From contig NZ_SGUC01000006.1 of NCBI RefSeq assembly GCF_005435165.1, positions 79,091-143,090 of the forward strand: DNA of 64,000 nt. Reading direction: 5' to 3'. The stretch comes from Halorubrum sp. GN11_10-6_MGM (GTDB lineage: Archaea; Halobacteriota; Halobacteria; Halobacteriales; Haloferacaceae). Of the stretch, positions 24,392 to 31,971 are shown in pieces. Numbering within the stretch: the stretch's first letter is position 1; each line of letters starts with the position of its first letter. The translations under genes were made by a program, and so were the position numbers. Under the pieces are notes generated by a model that worked only from the letters and a program-made list of their open reading frames with translations, was not told the origin of the DNA and did not search any database.

Positions 24392-26450
24392 GGCTCACCA
24401 CCCCGACGTTGTACGCGGCGTGTCCCAGCGTCGCGAGGGTCAGCGCCACGGCGTAGGCGGTCCGGCCGCGGCTCGCGCCGACGCTCGCGACGCTCGTCGT
24501 CGCGACGTGGAGGGCGAGCGGCGCGAAGAACAGCGCGGCGAGCGCGAGCGGCGGCAGCCCGGAGAGCCCGGCCACGTCCGCGAACGCGGCGCGGCCGAGG
24601 AACAGATCGGTGAGCCCGACCGCCTGAACGACCGCGGTGACCTTCTCCGCGACGAAGAACCCGGTCCCCGAGGCGATGCCGACCGCGAGCGCGACGCGAA
24701 GCGTTCCGCCGTCTCCCCCACGCCCTTCCCCGGCGTCGACGCCGTCGGTCCGCCCGAAGACGCCGCGCTCGAACCCGGCGTACAGGGCGATGCTCTTCGC
24801 GACCTCCTCGATGAACGCGATGCTCACGAGCAGCACCGGGATCGACACCGTGACCGGCAGCGCGAACAACACCGCGACGGCCAAAAGCTCCGCGACGAAG
24901 ACGAACGGGATCGTACAGGCGGTGAGGAGCGCGACGGCGCCGAGCGCGCGAAGCAGGCCGCGGTCGAGGAGTCCGCTACCGACCGACACGGGCGACAGCC
25001 GAACCGCGAGCGCGTCGAGGAACTTCCGGGTCACCGGTTTCTGTGAGAACATGTCCTCCTCGCGGTAGACGCCGAGGCCGAGTCCGAAGAGGAGGGCGGC
25101 CCCGACCGCCATCGGCGCGGTCGAGAAGAGGGCCTCGCCCGCCGACACCGCCTCTCCCTGGAGGTCGAAGACGACGAGCGTCAGCGGCGAGACGAGCGCG
25201 ACCGGCGTCACGTTCGTGAAGATGGCCGGCACGAACGCGTAGGTGGTCAGCAGGACGCTCACGCCGACCGTGACGAAGGTGAGCTCCTTGAACGAGCGCG
25301 CGAACATCGCGCCGACGAAGGTGGCCCCGAGGAACGCCGCGGCCACGGGCGCCACCGCGATCACCGAGAGCGCCCCGCCGCCGACGAGGGCAGCGATGAG
25401 CGTCGTGACGACCGCGGCGGTCGCCGCGTACGGCAGCGTCTTGCCGGCGACGATCTCGCCCGGCGACAGCGGCGTGACGAGCAGTGGCTCCCCGCGGCGG
25501 TTCGTCCGCTCGTCGAGGATCGACGACCCGTACGCCTGAATCAGGAAGTTCATGGGGACGAGGAAGACGAACGCGAGAAGCAGCGAGGTGAACGGGAACG
25601 GCGGCGTGATCGAGCCGGGAGACCCGACCGTGTCCGCGCCGAAGGCGGCGCCGCCGATCGAGGGGACGCCGAGGAGGCCGTCGCTCCCGTCCGATTCGGC
25701 GGCGCCGTCGCCCGAGTCGGTACCGCCGGCGTCGGCGCCGTCGCTCTCCCCGTCGCCGGTCCCGCCGTCGGCGACGCCGCTCTCGTCGTCGCTCCCCCCG
25801 TCGCCGGAGCCGTCCCCGCCGGTTCCGTCGGCAGACCCGTCCGTCGAACCCCCCGTCGAACCGCCGTCGCTGCCGCCGAGCGTCGCGCCGTCGTCGAAGC
25901 CGGTCGTCCGGCCGACGTACCGGAGCGTGACGGTGACCGGGAACGCCGCCGTCCGGTTGGGTTCGGCGCGCATCAGCCGCTCGTTGTGCGCCTCGACCGC
26001 CTCGCGGACCGCCGCGGCCGCCGCCTCGCCCTTCCGGGTGTCGCTCGCGCGGACGATCACGTCCTCCACGTCCGCGGCGTCGACCGTCTCGTCGTCGACG
26101 GAACCGGGCCGCACCACCGTCACCACGACCGCGTCGGCGGAGTCGCCGAGCGACGACGTCCCGGCCGGGACCGCGCGCAGTGACGGCTCCGCCTCGATCG
26201 CGTCCGCGTACGGCGACTCGGCGTCGACGCCGACGCGGTACACGTCGCGGTCGACGTCGAGTCCCGCGACGCCCGTCGCCACGCCGACGCCGACCACGCC
26301 GCCGGCGACGAGGAGCAGGGCCACCCCGGCGGCGAGCGTTCGGCGGTCGACCCCGCCGGACGCGCGGGCCGACTCCCACCTCGCGACCCGGAGGACGCGC
26401 CGGACGCTGACCGCGAGCCGACGAGCGGCGCGGCGGAGCCGGTCGGTCAC
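24384..26450 (-). CDS. ABC-2 permease fused to a PrsW-like membrane protease domain
   Basis: The 688-residue protein has an ABC-2 permease half (first helix about 34-57, then a soluble region with a Gly/Ser/Asp stretch at about 195-260, then helices with SILDERTNRRGEPLLVTPLSPGEIVAGK as coupling loop). A second membrane half of about 200 residues follows. This half carries the three PrsW-family motifs in order: EEVAK (EExxK), FFVAE (FxxxE) and HAAYN (HxxxN). PrsW proteases cleave membrane or anti-sigma proteins; here cleavage activity is inferred from motifs only. The gene overlaps the ATPase stop by four bases and the next permease by eight. Confidence 0.82.
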   Translation of the reverse strand: MTDRLRRAARRLAVSVRRVLRVARWESARASGGVDRRTLAAGVALLLVAGGVVGVGVATGVAGLDVDRDVYRVGVDAESPYADAIEAEPSLRAVPAGTSSLGDSADAVVVTVVRPGSVDDETVDAADVEDVIVRASDTRKGEAAAAAVREAVEAHNERLMRAEPNRTAAFPVTVTLRYVGRTTGFDDGATLGGSDGGSTGGSTDGSADGTGGDGSGDGGSDDESGVADGGTGDGESDGADAGGTDSGDGAAESDGSDGLLGVPSIGGAAFGADTVGSPGSITPPFPFTSLLLAFVFLVPMNFLIQAYGSSILDERTNRRGEPLLVTPLSPGEIVAGKTLPYAATAAVVTTLIAALVGGGALSVIAVAPVAAAFLGATFVGAMFARSFKELTFVTVGVSVLLTTYAFVPAIFTNVTPVALVSPLTLVVFDLQGEAVSAGEALFSTAPMAVGAALLFGLGLGVYREEDMFSQKPVTRKFLDALAVRLSPVSVGSGLLDRGLLRALGAVALLTACTIPFVFVAELLAVAVLFALPVTVSIPVLLVSIAFIEEVAKSIALYAGFERGVFGRTDGVDAGEGRGGDGGTLRVALAVGIASGTGFFVAEKVTAVVQAVGLTDLFLGRAAFADVAGLSGLPPLALAALFFAPLALHVATTSVASVGASRGRTAYAVALTLATLGHAAYNVGVVSLG

Positions 26451-27472
26451 TCGGTCGCCTCCGTCGCGGTCGCGCTCGTCTCGTCGCCCTCGTCGCCCTC
26501 GTCGCTCTCATCGCTGTCGGAGTTACGCTCGACTCCGAGGCTATCACCGCCGCGGTCGCCGGTGTACCGCCCGGGCATCGGGCGGCCGACGATGTCTAAG
26601 AAGACGTCTTCGAGGCTCGGCTCGCGGCTCCGGATGTCGACGACCTCGCCGCCGGCGTCGGCGACCGCCTCGCGGACGGCCGCGACCGCGTCCATGCTCG
26701 GGACCGCGGTCCGGAACCGGTCGCCGACCGCCTCCGTCGTCGCGTCGAGGTCGGCGAGCGCGGCCGTCGCGGTCGGCTCGACATCGGTGAACACGCGGTA
26801 GGTGGTCTCGCCGTGGCGCTCGCGGATCTCGTCGACGCTGCCGCGGGCGACGATCCGCCCCTCGTTCATCACGGCGACGCGGTCGCAGACGGACTCGACG
26901 TGGTAGAGGTTGTGCGCCGAGAAGACGACCGTCTTGCCCGTCTCGCGGAGCTCGCGGGTGAACGCCAGCACGGAGTTCGTCGTCACGGGGTCGAGCCCGG
27001 AGGCCGGCTCGTCGTACACCAGCACGTCTGGGTCGTTGACCAGCGAGCGCGCGATGGCGACCTTGCGTTTCATGCCCTTCGAGACGTCGCCGAGGCGGCG
27101 CTCGCGGTGGTCGAGTTCGAGGCGGTCGAGCGCGGCGCCGATCCGTTCGTCGGCGACCTCGCGGGGCACGTCGTAGAGGTCGGCGAAGAAGCGGAGGTAC
27201 GACAGCGCGGTCATCTCCTCGTACAGCGGCGACTCCTCGGGCAGGAACCCGAGGTGCCGGCGCATCTCCGAGTCCCCGGCGTCGAACCCGGCGACGGTCA
27301 CTTCTCCGTCCGTCGGCTCGACGAGCCCGGCGATCACCTTGAGCGTCGTCGTCTTGCCGGCGCCGTTCGGGCCGACGATCCCGAACACCTCGCCGTCGTC
27401 GACGGCGAAATCGCTGTCGACCACGGCGGCGAAGTCGCCGTAGGTCTTCCGTAGCCCCGACACCTCGATCAT
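26447..27472 (-). CDS. ABC transporter ATPase (NatA/CcmA type)
   Basis: A 341-residue ATPase with Walker A GPNGAGKTT, the signature region LGDVSKGMKRKVAIARSL (a VSKGMKRK variant), Walker B VLVYDEPASGLDP and the switch VVFSAHNLYHVES. After the core, an about 100-residue C-terminal part ends in a Ser/Asp/Glu-rich tail. It is the first gene of a three-gene exporter operon with the two ABC-2 permeases. The ATG at 27472 begins MIEVSGLRKTYG, the usual ABC start. Confidence 0.9.
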   Translation of the reverse strand: MIEVSGLRKTYGDFAAVVDSDFAVDDGEVFGIVGPNGAGKTTTLKVIAGLVEPTDGEVTVAGFDAGDSEMRRHLGFLPEESPLYEEMTALSYLRFFADLYDVPREVADERIGAALDRLELDHRERRLGDVSKGMKRKVAIARSLVNDPDVLVYDEPASGLDPVTTNSVLAFTRELRETGKTVVFSAHNLYHVESVCDRVAVMNEGRIVARGSVDEIRERHGETTYRVFTDVEPTATAALADLDATTEAVGDRFRTAVPSMDAVAAVREAVADAGGEVVDIRSREPSLEDVFLDIVGRPMPGRYTGDRGGDSLGVERNSDSDESDEGDEGDETSATATEATE

Positions 27473-27544
27473 GCGCCCGACTCCGCGGGCGTCCGGGTTA
27501 AACCCACGCCCGCGGGTATCAGCCGCGAGAACGGTCCCGAAACC

Positions 27545-28060
27545 TCAGTCCGTGTACGGCTTCTCGATGTTCGCGTCGCCGCTGACGTACGCGTTTATGC
27601 GGCGAGTGATCCCGTCGAACAGGGTGATGAGTGGCGAGAGTACGCGCTCGACCAGCCGGACCGGCGACGCGATCCGCAGCGACCACGTCTCCGCGTTCCC
27701 GAGGCCGAACGCCTTGGGAACGATCTCGCCGAACACGAGGACGAGGAAGCTCGTACACAGCGTCGTCGCCGCGATAGCTGCCCCGGGAGGGAGGTGGCTC
27801 GCGATCAGCACGGTGACGATGCTCGATATCGCGATGTTGACGACGTTGTTCCCGACGAGCAGCGTCACGAGGAGCCGGTGCGGGTCGTCGTGGAGCTCCT
27901 TCAGGACGGCCCCTCGCGGGTCGCCGGTCGCCGCCTGCCGCTCGAACCACTCTGCCGGCAGCGAGAAGATCGCGGTCTCCGAGCTGGAGAAGAACGCGCT
28001 GAACGCCAGCAACACGATCACCGCTCCGATCCCCGCCACGCCGAGTGCGACTCCGACCAT
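27545..28060 (-). CDS. DUF21/CNNM membrane domain protein without CBS pair
   Basis: The 171-residue protein matches the DUF21 (CNNM) transmembrane domain: FFSSSETAIFSLPAEWFER near the N-terminus, LVTLLVGNNVVNIAISSI, and FLVLVFGEIVPKAFG. Family members usually continue into a CBS pair and a CorC domain (400 residues or more) and act in magnesium or sodium transport. Here the frame stops soon after the membrane domain. It is either a natural short form, known in haloarchaea, or a lost C-terminus. The next same-strand gene does not encode CBS domains. Confidence 0.82.
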   Translation of the reverse strand: MVGVALGVAGIGAVIVLLAFSAFFSSSETAIFSLPAEWFERQAATGDPRGAVLKELHDDPHRLLVTLLVGNNVVNIAISSIVTVLIASHLPPGAAIAATTLCTSFLVLVFGEIVPKAFGLGNAETWSLRIASPVRLVERVLSPLITLFDGITRRINAYVSGDANIEKPYTD

Positions 28061-28169
28061 GCGGCGTATTTAAAAACGACGTCAAAGAGGGTGTCGGCGA
28101 GGCGCCGGCCGCGTCGACCGTGCGCGGGGCTGCTCGTCGGTGAGGCGATGTCGCAGGAAAGGACGCGCG

Positions 28170-28286
28170 TTACTCCTCTTCTTCTTCCTCGACCGGTCCC
28201 CGTCCTCGTTCCCAGACGGCCTCCGCGGATGTGTCGTTCGGTGCGGTGTGCGAGACATCTTTCATCGTGTCACGGTCGCTTGCCAT
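28170..28286 (-). CDS. Possible 38-aa protein with poly-Glu tail
   Basis: An ATG at 28286 opens a 38-codon frame ending in a run of six Glu codons. A gttaatac TATA-like element lies about 26-33 bases upstream. The sequence includes AEAVWERGRGP. The TATA spacing and acid tail fit a small haloarchaeal protein, but there is no domain. It could be chance. Confidence 0.4.
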   Translation of the reverse strand: MASDRDTMKDVSHTAPNDTSAEAVWERGRGPVEEEEEE

Positions 28287-28475
28287 ATTGGCTCCCGATA
28301 GCTCGGACCCCCGTATTAACGCTTCGTGGAAAGAGATAATGAGTCCTGATACCATATAAGGAATTAATATACCCGAGCGTATTCGACGGCCTAGATTCGG
28401 ACGGACCGTGAGATATCGCGCGCGCTCGCCTCCGAAACCGATCGGGCGTCCGGAACTGTCGGCGGTGAGCGGCCG

Positions 28476-28928
28476 ATGAGACGCGGCGATCGCTCCCGAG
28501 CCAACGACCGCTCCCGAGCCGACGATCGCTTCCGAGTGGTTCGAGAGGGATCGCTGCTGGCGGTCGGCCGTGAGATCGACGCGCCGCCCGAGGTGACCGC
28601 GGAGGCGCTCCGCGACACCCGGAGATGGCCCGACTGGAGCCCGTCGGTCGGCGGCGTCGAGAGCGCGGACCGCTACGTCGAGACGGGGACGACCGGACGG
28701 GTCCGAGTCGCGGGCGTCTGGGTCCCCTTCCGGGTGACGAGTGCGACGCGGCTCCGCTGGGACTGGCGGGTCGCCGGGATTCCCGCCACCGGCCACCGGG
28801 TGGAGCGGTACGCCGGGGAGCCGAACCGGTGTCGGGCGGTGATCGAGGTCCCGCTGCTCGCCGCGGCGTACGCGCCCGTCTGTCGGCGCGCGCTCGACCG
28901 GTTCGCGGCGCTCGTCGAGACCGATTGA
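28476..28928 (+). CDS. SRPBCC (START/polyketide cyclase-like) family protein
   Basis: The 150-residue protein starts with an Arg-rich extension and then the SRPBCC pattern: SREIDAPPEVTAEAL-like first strand, RRWPDWSPSVGGVESAD (a typical W-x2-W-x-P segment), and a C-terminal helix ACRRALDRFAALVE-like end. These small helix-grip proteins bind hydrophobic ligands; no substrate can be named. The true start may be later than 28476, because the first 20 residues are repeats of RANDRSRADDR. Confidence 0.7.
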   Translation: MRRGDRSRANDRSRADDRFRVVREGSLLAVGREIDAPPEVTAEALRDTRRWPDWSPSVGGVESADRYVETGTTGRVRVAGVWVPFRVTSATRLRWDWRVAGIPATGHRVERYAGEPNRCRAVIEVPLLAAAYAPVCRRALDRFAALVETD

Positions 28929-28959
28929 GACCGGCGAGTGCGGCGGTCGCTCCTCCCAG

Positions 28960-29442
28960 TCAGTTCTCGTAGCCCTCCTCGAACGGGTCGATGACCGCGC
29001 TGCCGGGCTCGTCCTCGTCGCGGGTGAAGCCGGGCCCCTGCGTCGCCAGCTCGAAGACGAGCCCGTCGGGGTCGGTGAAGTAGACGCTCTTGAAGTAGGT
29101 GCGGTCTTTCACCTCGGAGACCTCGACGTCGTGCCCTTCGAGGTGGTCCCGCCACTCGCGGAGCGTCGCCTCGTCGTCGACGCCGAACGCGAAGTGGTGG
29201 CTCGCGCCCGGGCCGGGCGTCCCCCGCGAGTCGGGGTACTCGAAGTAGGTGACGTTGGTCCCCGGCTCTCCCTCCGGCGTCGGCGAGAAGTAGTAGTGCG
29301 GCGTCCCGGGGTCGTCGTAGTTCTGGGTCCGCTTGACCGTGTGCCAGCCGAGGACGTCCTCGTAGAACGCGACGGTCTCGTCCATGTCGGTACAGATGTT
29401 CGTGACGTGGTGAAGCCCGGTCGTCGGCGGCGCGTCGGTCAT
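28960..29442 (-). CDS. VOC-family dioxygenase/glyoxalase-like protein (CatE-like)
   Basis: A 160-residue VOC protein: TTGLHHVTNICTDMDETVAFYEDVLGW, a metal-ligand segment ASHHFAFGV and a last strand DPDGLVFELATQGP with the ligand Glu. HHVTNI is typical of extradiol-type ring-cleavage or lactoylglutathione-lyase-like proteins. It lies on the same strand as, and after, DoxX, with an HxlR regulator divergent from DoxX. In Bacillus the CatE dioxygenase and CatD DoxX protein are made together under an HxlR regulator, so a catechol or quinone detoxifying role is inferred. There are 153 bases between DoxX and this gene, with a TATA-like actaacta near 29470. Confidence 0.8.
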   Translation of the reverse strand: MTDAPPTTGLHHVTNICTDMDETVAFYEDVLGWHTVKRTQNYDDPGTPHYYFSPTPEGEPGTNVTYFEYPDSRGTPGPGASHHFAFGVDDEATLREWRDHLEGHDVEVSEVKDRTYFKSVYFTDPDGLVFELATQGPGFTRDEDEPGSAVIDPFEEGYEN

Positions 29443-29595
29443 GGTGTGTGGAAACGGTTGTCGGGAAGGTAGTTAGTCGTACTGGCGGCCCGGACGATGG
29501 GCCGAACGGCGACTCGAAGGACGAGTCGAACGGCGGCTCGAAGACGGGTTCCGTGGCGTGCGCGCGCCGGGCTCGGAGCGTTGCGTGGGGGGGGC

Positions 29596-30045
29596 TCAGA
29601 ACAGGCCGATACCGATCGCGTAGGGCCACGCGCTGCCGCCGACGGCGAGCAGCGCGAGCGCGGCGCCGGCGCCGTAGACGTTCTTTAAGAAGCTCGTCAT
29701 CTCGTTCTGCTTCTCCTCCGGGTCGTCCATCGACCAGAAGTCGTGCATCGTCACGGCGGAGGCGAGGAGGAAGAACGCGAGCGCGCCGGCGGAGAGGACG
29801 GGGAACGCGCCCGCGGCGACGCCGAGTCCGCCGAGGACGAGGACGACACCCGAGGCGATCACCGAGAACTGCGGCGCCGGGAGCCCCTTGAACTCGGCGT
29901 AGCCGGCCATCGTTTCGAGGTCCATGAAGTGGTTGAGTCCCATGAACGCGAGCGTCGCGCCGAAGATGATCCGGCCGAGCAGGAATAGCTCGTCCGCGAG
30001 CGGGGCGTCGAACTGGAGCGGTAGCGTCGTGAATTCAGCTAACAT
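29596..30045 (-). CDS. DoxX-family membrane protein (CatD/MhqP-like)
   Basis: A 149-residue protein with four hydrophobic segments. The first is LLGRIIFGATLAFMGLNHFM, with the family's LxGxNHF-like entry, and then comes GYAEFKGLPAPQFSVIASGVVLVLGGLG. DoxX proteins of this type (Bacillus CatD, MhqP) belong to quinone and electrophile stress operons, but their reaction is not settled. It is divergent from an HxlR regulator with 69 bases between starts. That gap holds repeated GTAACCT boxes and an ataaata TATA at about 30073-30079. Confidence 0.83.
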   Translation of the reverse strand: MLAEFTTLPLQFDAPLADELFLLGRIIFGATLAFMGLNHFMDLETMAGYAEFKGLPAPQFSVIASGVVLVLGGLGVAAGAFPVLSAGALAFFLLASAVTMHDFWSMDDPEEKQNEMTSFLKNVYGAGAALALLAVGGSAWPYAIGIGLF

Positions 30046-30046
30046 C

Positions 30047-30113
30047 GTGTAACCTGCTATACGGTCGTAACCTATTTATCGCTTCCCGGACAATACAGTT
30101 AGTAGGTAACACC
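30047..30113. promoter_or_regulatory. Repeated GTAACCT boxes between doxX and hxlR-type genes
   Basis: Half-sites GTGTAACCTGCTA (30047-30059) and GTAACCTATTTA (30067-30078) are direct. A third, on the minus strand at 30101-30113 (GTGTTACCTACTA), is inverted; it agrees with the first at 11 of 13 positions. They flank the TATA of the DoxX gene and the start of the regulator gene, so they look like operators of the HxlR protein for both genes. Confidence 0.55.
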
Positions 30114-30114
30114 G

Positions 30115-30543
30115 ATGTCATCGCAGGACCTCACCGGCGCCGACCCGGTGGACACGGCGGACGCAGACGTGGACGCGGAAGCGGCCGCAGACGCGGAAGC
30201 GGCTGTAGACGCGGCGACCGAGGCGACGACGCCCGAGACGCCCTGCCCGGTCGTCGACTCGATAGAGCAGATCGGCTCGAAGTGGCGACTCGTCGTCCTC
30301 CACGAGCTGTTGAGCGGCGAGGCGCGCTTCAACGAGTTGAAACGCGAGACCGACGCCAACGCCCGGACTCTCTCGCGCGTGCTCGACGACCTCCAGGAGA
30401 CCGGCTTCGTCGATCGGCGGCTGGAGGAGGACTCGCCGGTGGCGACGTACTACAGTTTGACCGACAAAGGCGAGTCGCTCGCGCCCGTCTTCGAGGAGAT
30501 CGACGACTGGGCCCACGAGTGGCTCGCCGAGTGTAACGCGTAA
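30115..30543 (+). CDS. HxlR-family winged-helix regulator
   Basis: The 142-residue protein has an acidic Ala-rich N-terminal extension of about 40 residues and then the HxlR core: TPCPVVDSIEQIGSKWRLVVLHELLSG with the conserved N-terminal Cys, then RFNELKRETDANARTLSRVLDDLQETGFVDRR, then YSLTDKG. In Bacillus YodB and CatR that Cys senses quinones and diamide. A second Cys lies three residues from the C-terminus. It is divergent from DoxX and probably controls it. Confidence 0.88.
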   Translation: MSSQDLTGADPVDTADADVDAEAAADAEAAVDAATEATTPETPCPVVDSIEQIGSKWRLVVLHELLSGEARFNELKRETDANARTLSRVLDDLQETGFVDRRLEEDSPVATYYSLTDKGESLAPVFEEIDDWAHEWLAECNA

Positions 30544-31053
30544 GAGTGCGGTAGTGAGGCCTTCTGCGGTTTATAAGTAGATCTCGGGCCCGCGTCTCGC
30601 CGTTTATAAATAGCTGCTGGCGGAGCGACCGAGAACACCCCCGAAGCCCAGCCGCTCGGCGATACGTGGTCGCTGCCGCGGAGAACACCCCCCAAAGCCC
30701 CAGCCACGAGGAGCCCGTACGCTCGCTGCGCTCCTCGCTCAGTCACTCCGTTCCTTCGCTGTGGTGCTTGCGTCGCCTACGGGCTCCTCGCGGCTGCCCC
30801 TTTGATTCCCACCCCGCACAGCACCTCACGCCTCCCCAGCCTCGTCGGTGGTCCTCCGCTTCGCTCCGGACCACCGACTCCCTCGCGCGGTGCCGCTCAC
30901 GCCCGCCACGGGCGGCCGTTCGCGGGCACGCGCCACCGCATCGGTTATTTATAAATGAGCACCACAAACGCTCGTGTCAATTTATAAACCGTCCCGGCGC
31001 GAACGCGTTCCGCCGCCGAAACGCACACACTTCTCCGGCGCGTACGGATCTGC
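30544..31053. repeat. Structured non-coding element, probably a dispersed haloarchaeal repeat
   Basis: The 510-base gap has no credible gene. It has TATA-like tttataa elements near 30570, 30603, 30950 and 30981. The phrase gagaacacccccgaagcccagc occurs twice (about 30632 and 30680) with small changes. Inverted arms 30701-30719 and 30778-30796 pair at 18 of 19 bases. A second stem joins GTCGGTGGTCC (30844-30854) with GGACCACCGAC (30868-30878). From memory, similar sequence is spread through Halorubrum genomes; this has not been checked. It may be a non-autonomous mobile element or an RNA. Confidence 0.6.
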
Positions 31054-31536
31054 GTGTACGCCGGACTGAAGAACACCCCCTGTTGTCTATGCGGCCGGGA
31101 CGACACCCACACCCGGATCGCCGTGCCGCCGCGCGCGCTCCGGCTCATGGAGAACGGCGAGCCGATCGCGTGGCGCGACGTGGTGGGCACGGTGACGCTC
31201 CGGTTTTGCGCCGACGACTGGGACCTCGTGAGCGACCTCGCGATCGAGATGGACGCGCACCCGCTCTCGCGGTGTAACGCGGCCTACGTCTCGCTGGACC
31301 TCCGCGAGGACCACGAGGCGCTGCTGTCGGCGACGAAGGCCGAGACGGACCAGACCGAACTGGAGGCGCGGCTGGCCGACGAGGCCGAGGCGACCCTCGA
31401 CGCGGTCGACGACCCCTACACCGAGGCGCGCGACGTGGTCGAGGCGATCGTCGTGCTGCGCGCGCTGGAGGAACTCGGCGTCCGGGACGGACCCGACGGC
31501 GCCGCCGAAGCGACGGCGACCGCGGACGACGACTGA
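31054..31536 (+). CDS. Haloarchaeal zinc-finger-like protein, unknown function
   Basis: A 160-residue protein starting from a GTG at 31054. The N-terminus has a treble-clef-like Cys group: KNTPCCLCGRDDTHTRIAV, with FCADDWDL and SRCNAAY further on. The C-terminal half is acidic and helical. It follows the structured non-coding element directly. No named family is recognised; nucleic acid or protein binding is a guess from the Cys pattern. Confidence 0.65.
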   Translation: MYAGLKNTPCCLCGRDDTHTRIAVPPRALRLMENGEPIAWRDVVGTVTLRFCADDWDLVSDLAIEMDAHPLSRCNAAYVSLDLREDHEALLSATKAETDQTELEARLADEAEATLDAVDDPYTEARDVVEAIVVLRALEELGVRDGPDGAAEATATADDD

Positions 31537-31575
31537 CCGCCCCCGCGCTCGCCGTCGCCCCTCCCGGACGGCGGC

Positions 31576-31854
31576 CTACCACCTGACCTCGAATCCGTCC
31601 TCGTCCTCCGGCTCGCCGTACTCGACGTCGACGTCGTCGACCTCGGCGGCCTCGCTTCCGGTCTCGCACCACGCCACCATGTCGCGGACGTCGCCCTCTG
31701 GACCCTCGAAGACGGCCTCGACCCGGCCGTCGTCGAGGTTCCGCACCCAGCCGTCGACGCCCTTCTCGCGGGCCGTGTCGCGGGTGCTCGCCCGGTAGTA
31801 GACGCCTTGGACGCGACCCGAGACGAACACGTGCGCGCGAACGCGGTCGGTCAT
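31576..31854 (-). CDS. acyP: Acylphosphatase
   Basis: The 92-residue protein has the full acylphosphatase pattern: AHVFVSGRVQGVYYRASTRD, with the catalytic Arg in GRVQGVYYR, then GWVRNLDDGRVEAVFEGP with the catalytic Asn. It hydrolyses acyl phosphates such as acetyl phosphate or carbamoyl phosphate in the cytoplasm. Length is normal. The ATG at 31854 gives the usual start. It is divergent from the phosphohexomutase gene. Confidence 0.95.
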   Translation of the reverse strand: MTDRVRAHVFVSGRVQGVYYRASTRDTAREKGVDGWVRNLDDGRVEAVFEGPEGDVRDMVAWCETGSEAAEVDDVDVEYGEPEDEDGFEVRW

Positions 31855-31971
31855 CGCTCGGTTGTGCGACGCCCGGCCTGTTAAACGCCCCGCCCCCGAG
31901 CGGCCGATCGCCGACCGACCCACGCGCCCGCAACCGACGCCTACTAACTGCCGGGCGCCGAGGGAGTCGAC

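Noticed and set aside
31000..31011. CGAACGCGTTCC as another copy of the nos-block regulator site.
   Set aside because: It has CG at the centre and a mismatched end, lies before an unrelated gene, and CG-rich palindromes are common in this genome.
30666..31277. A 203-codon frame across the structured repeat.
   Set aside because: It is a low-complexity translation of inverted repeats with no codon bias of a real gene, and it overlaps the zinc-protein gene in another frame.
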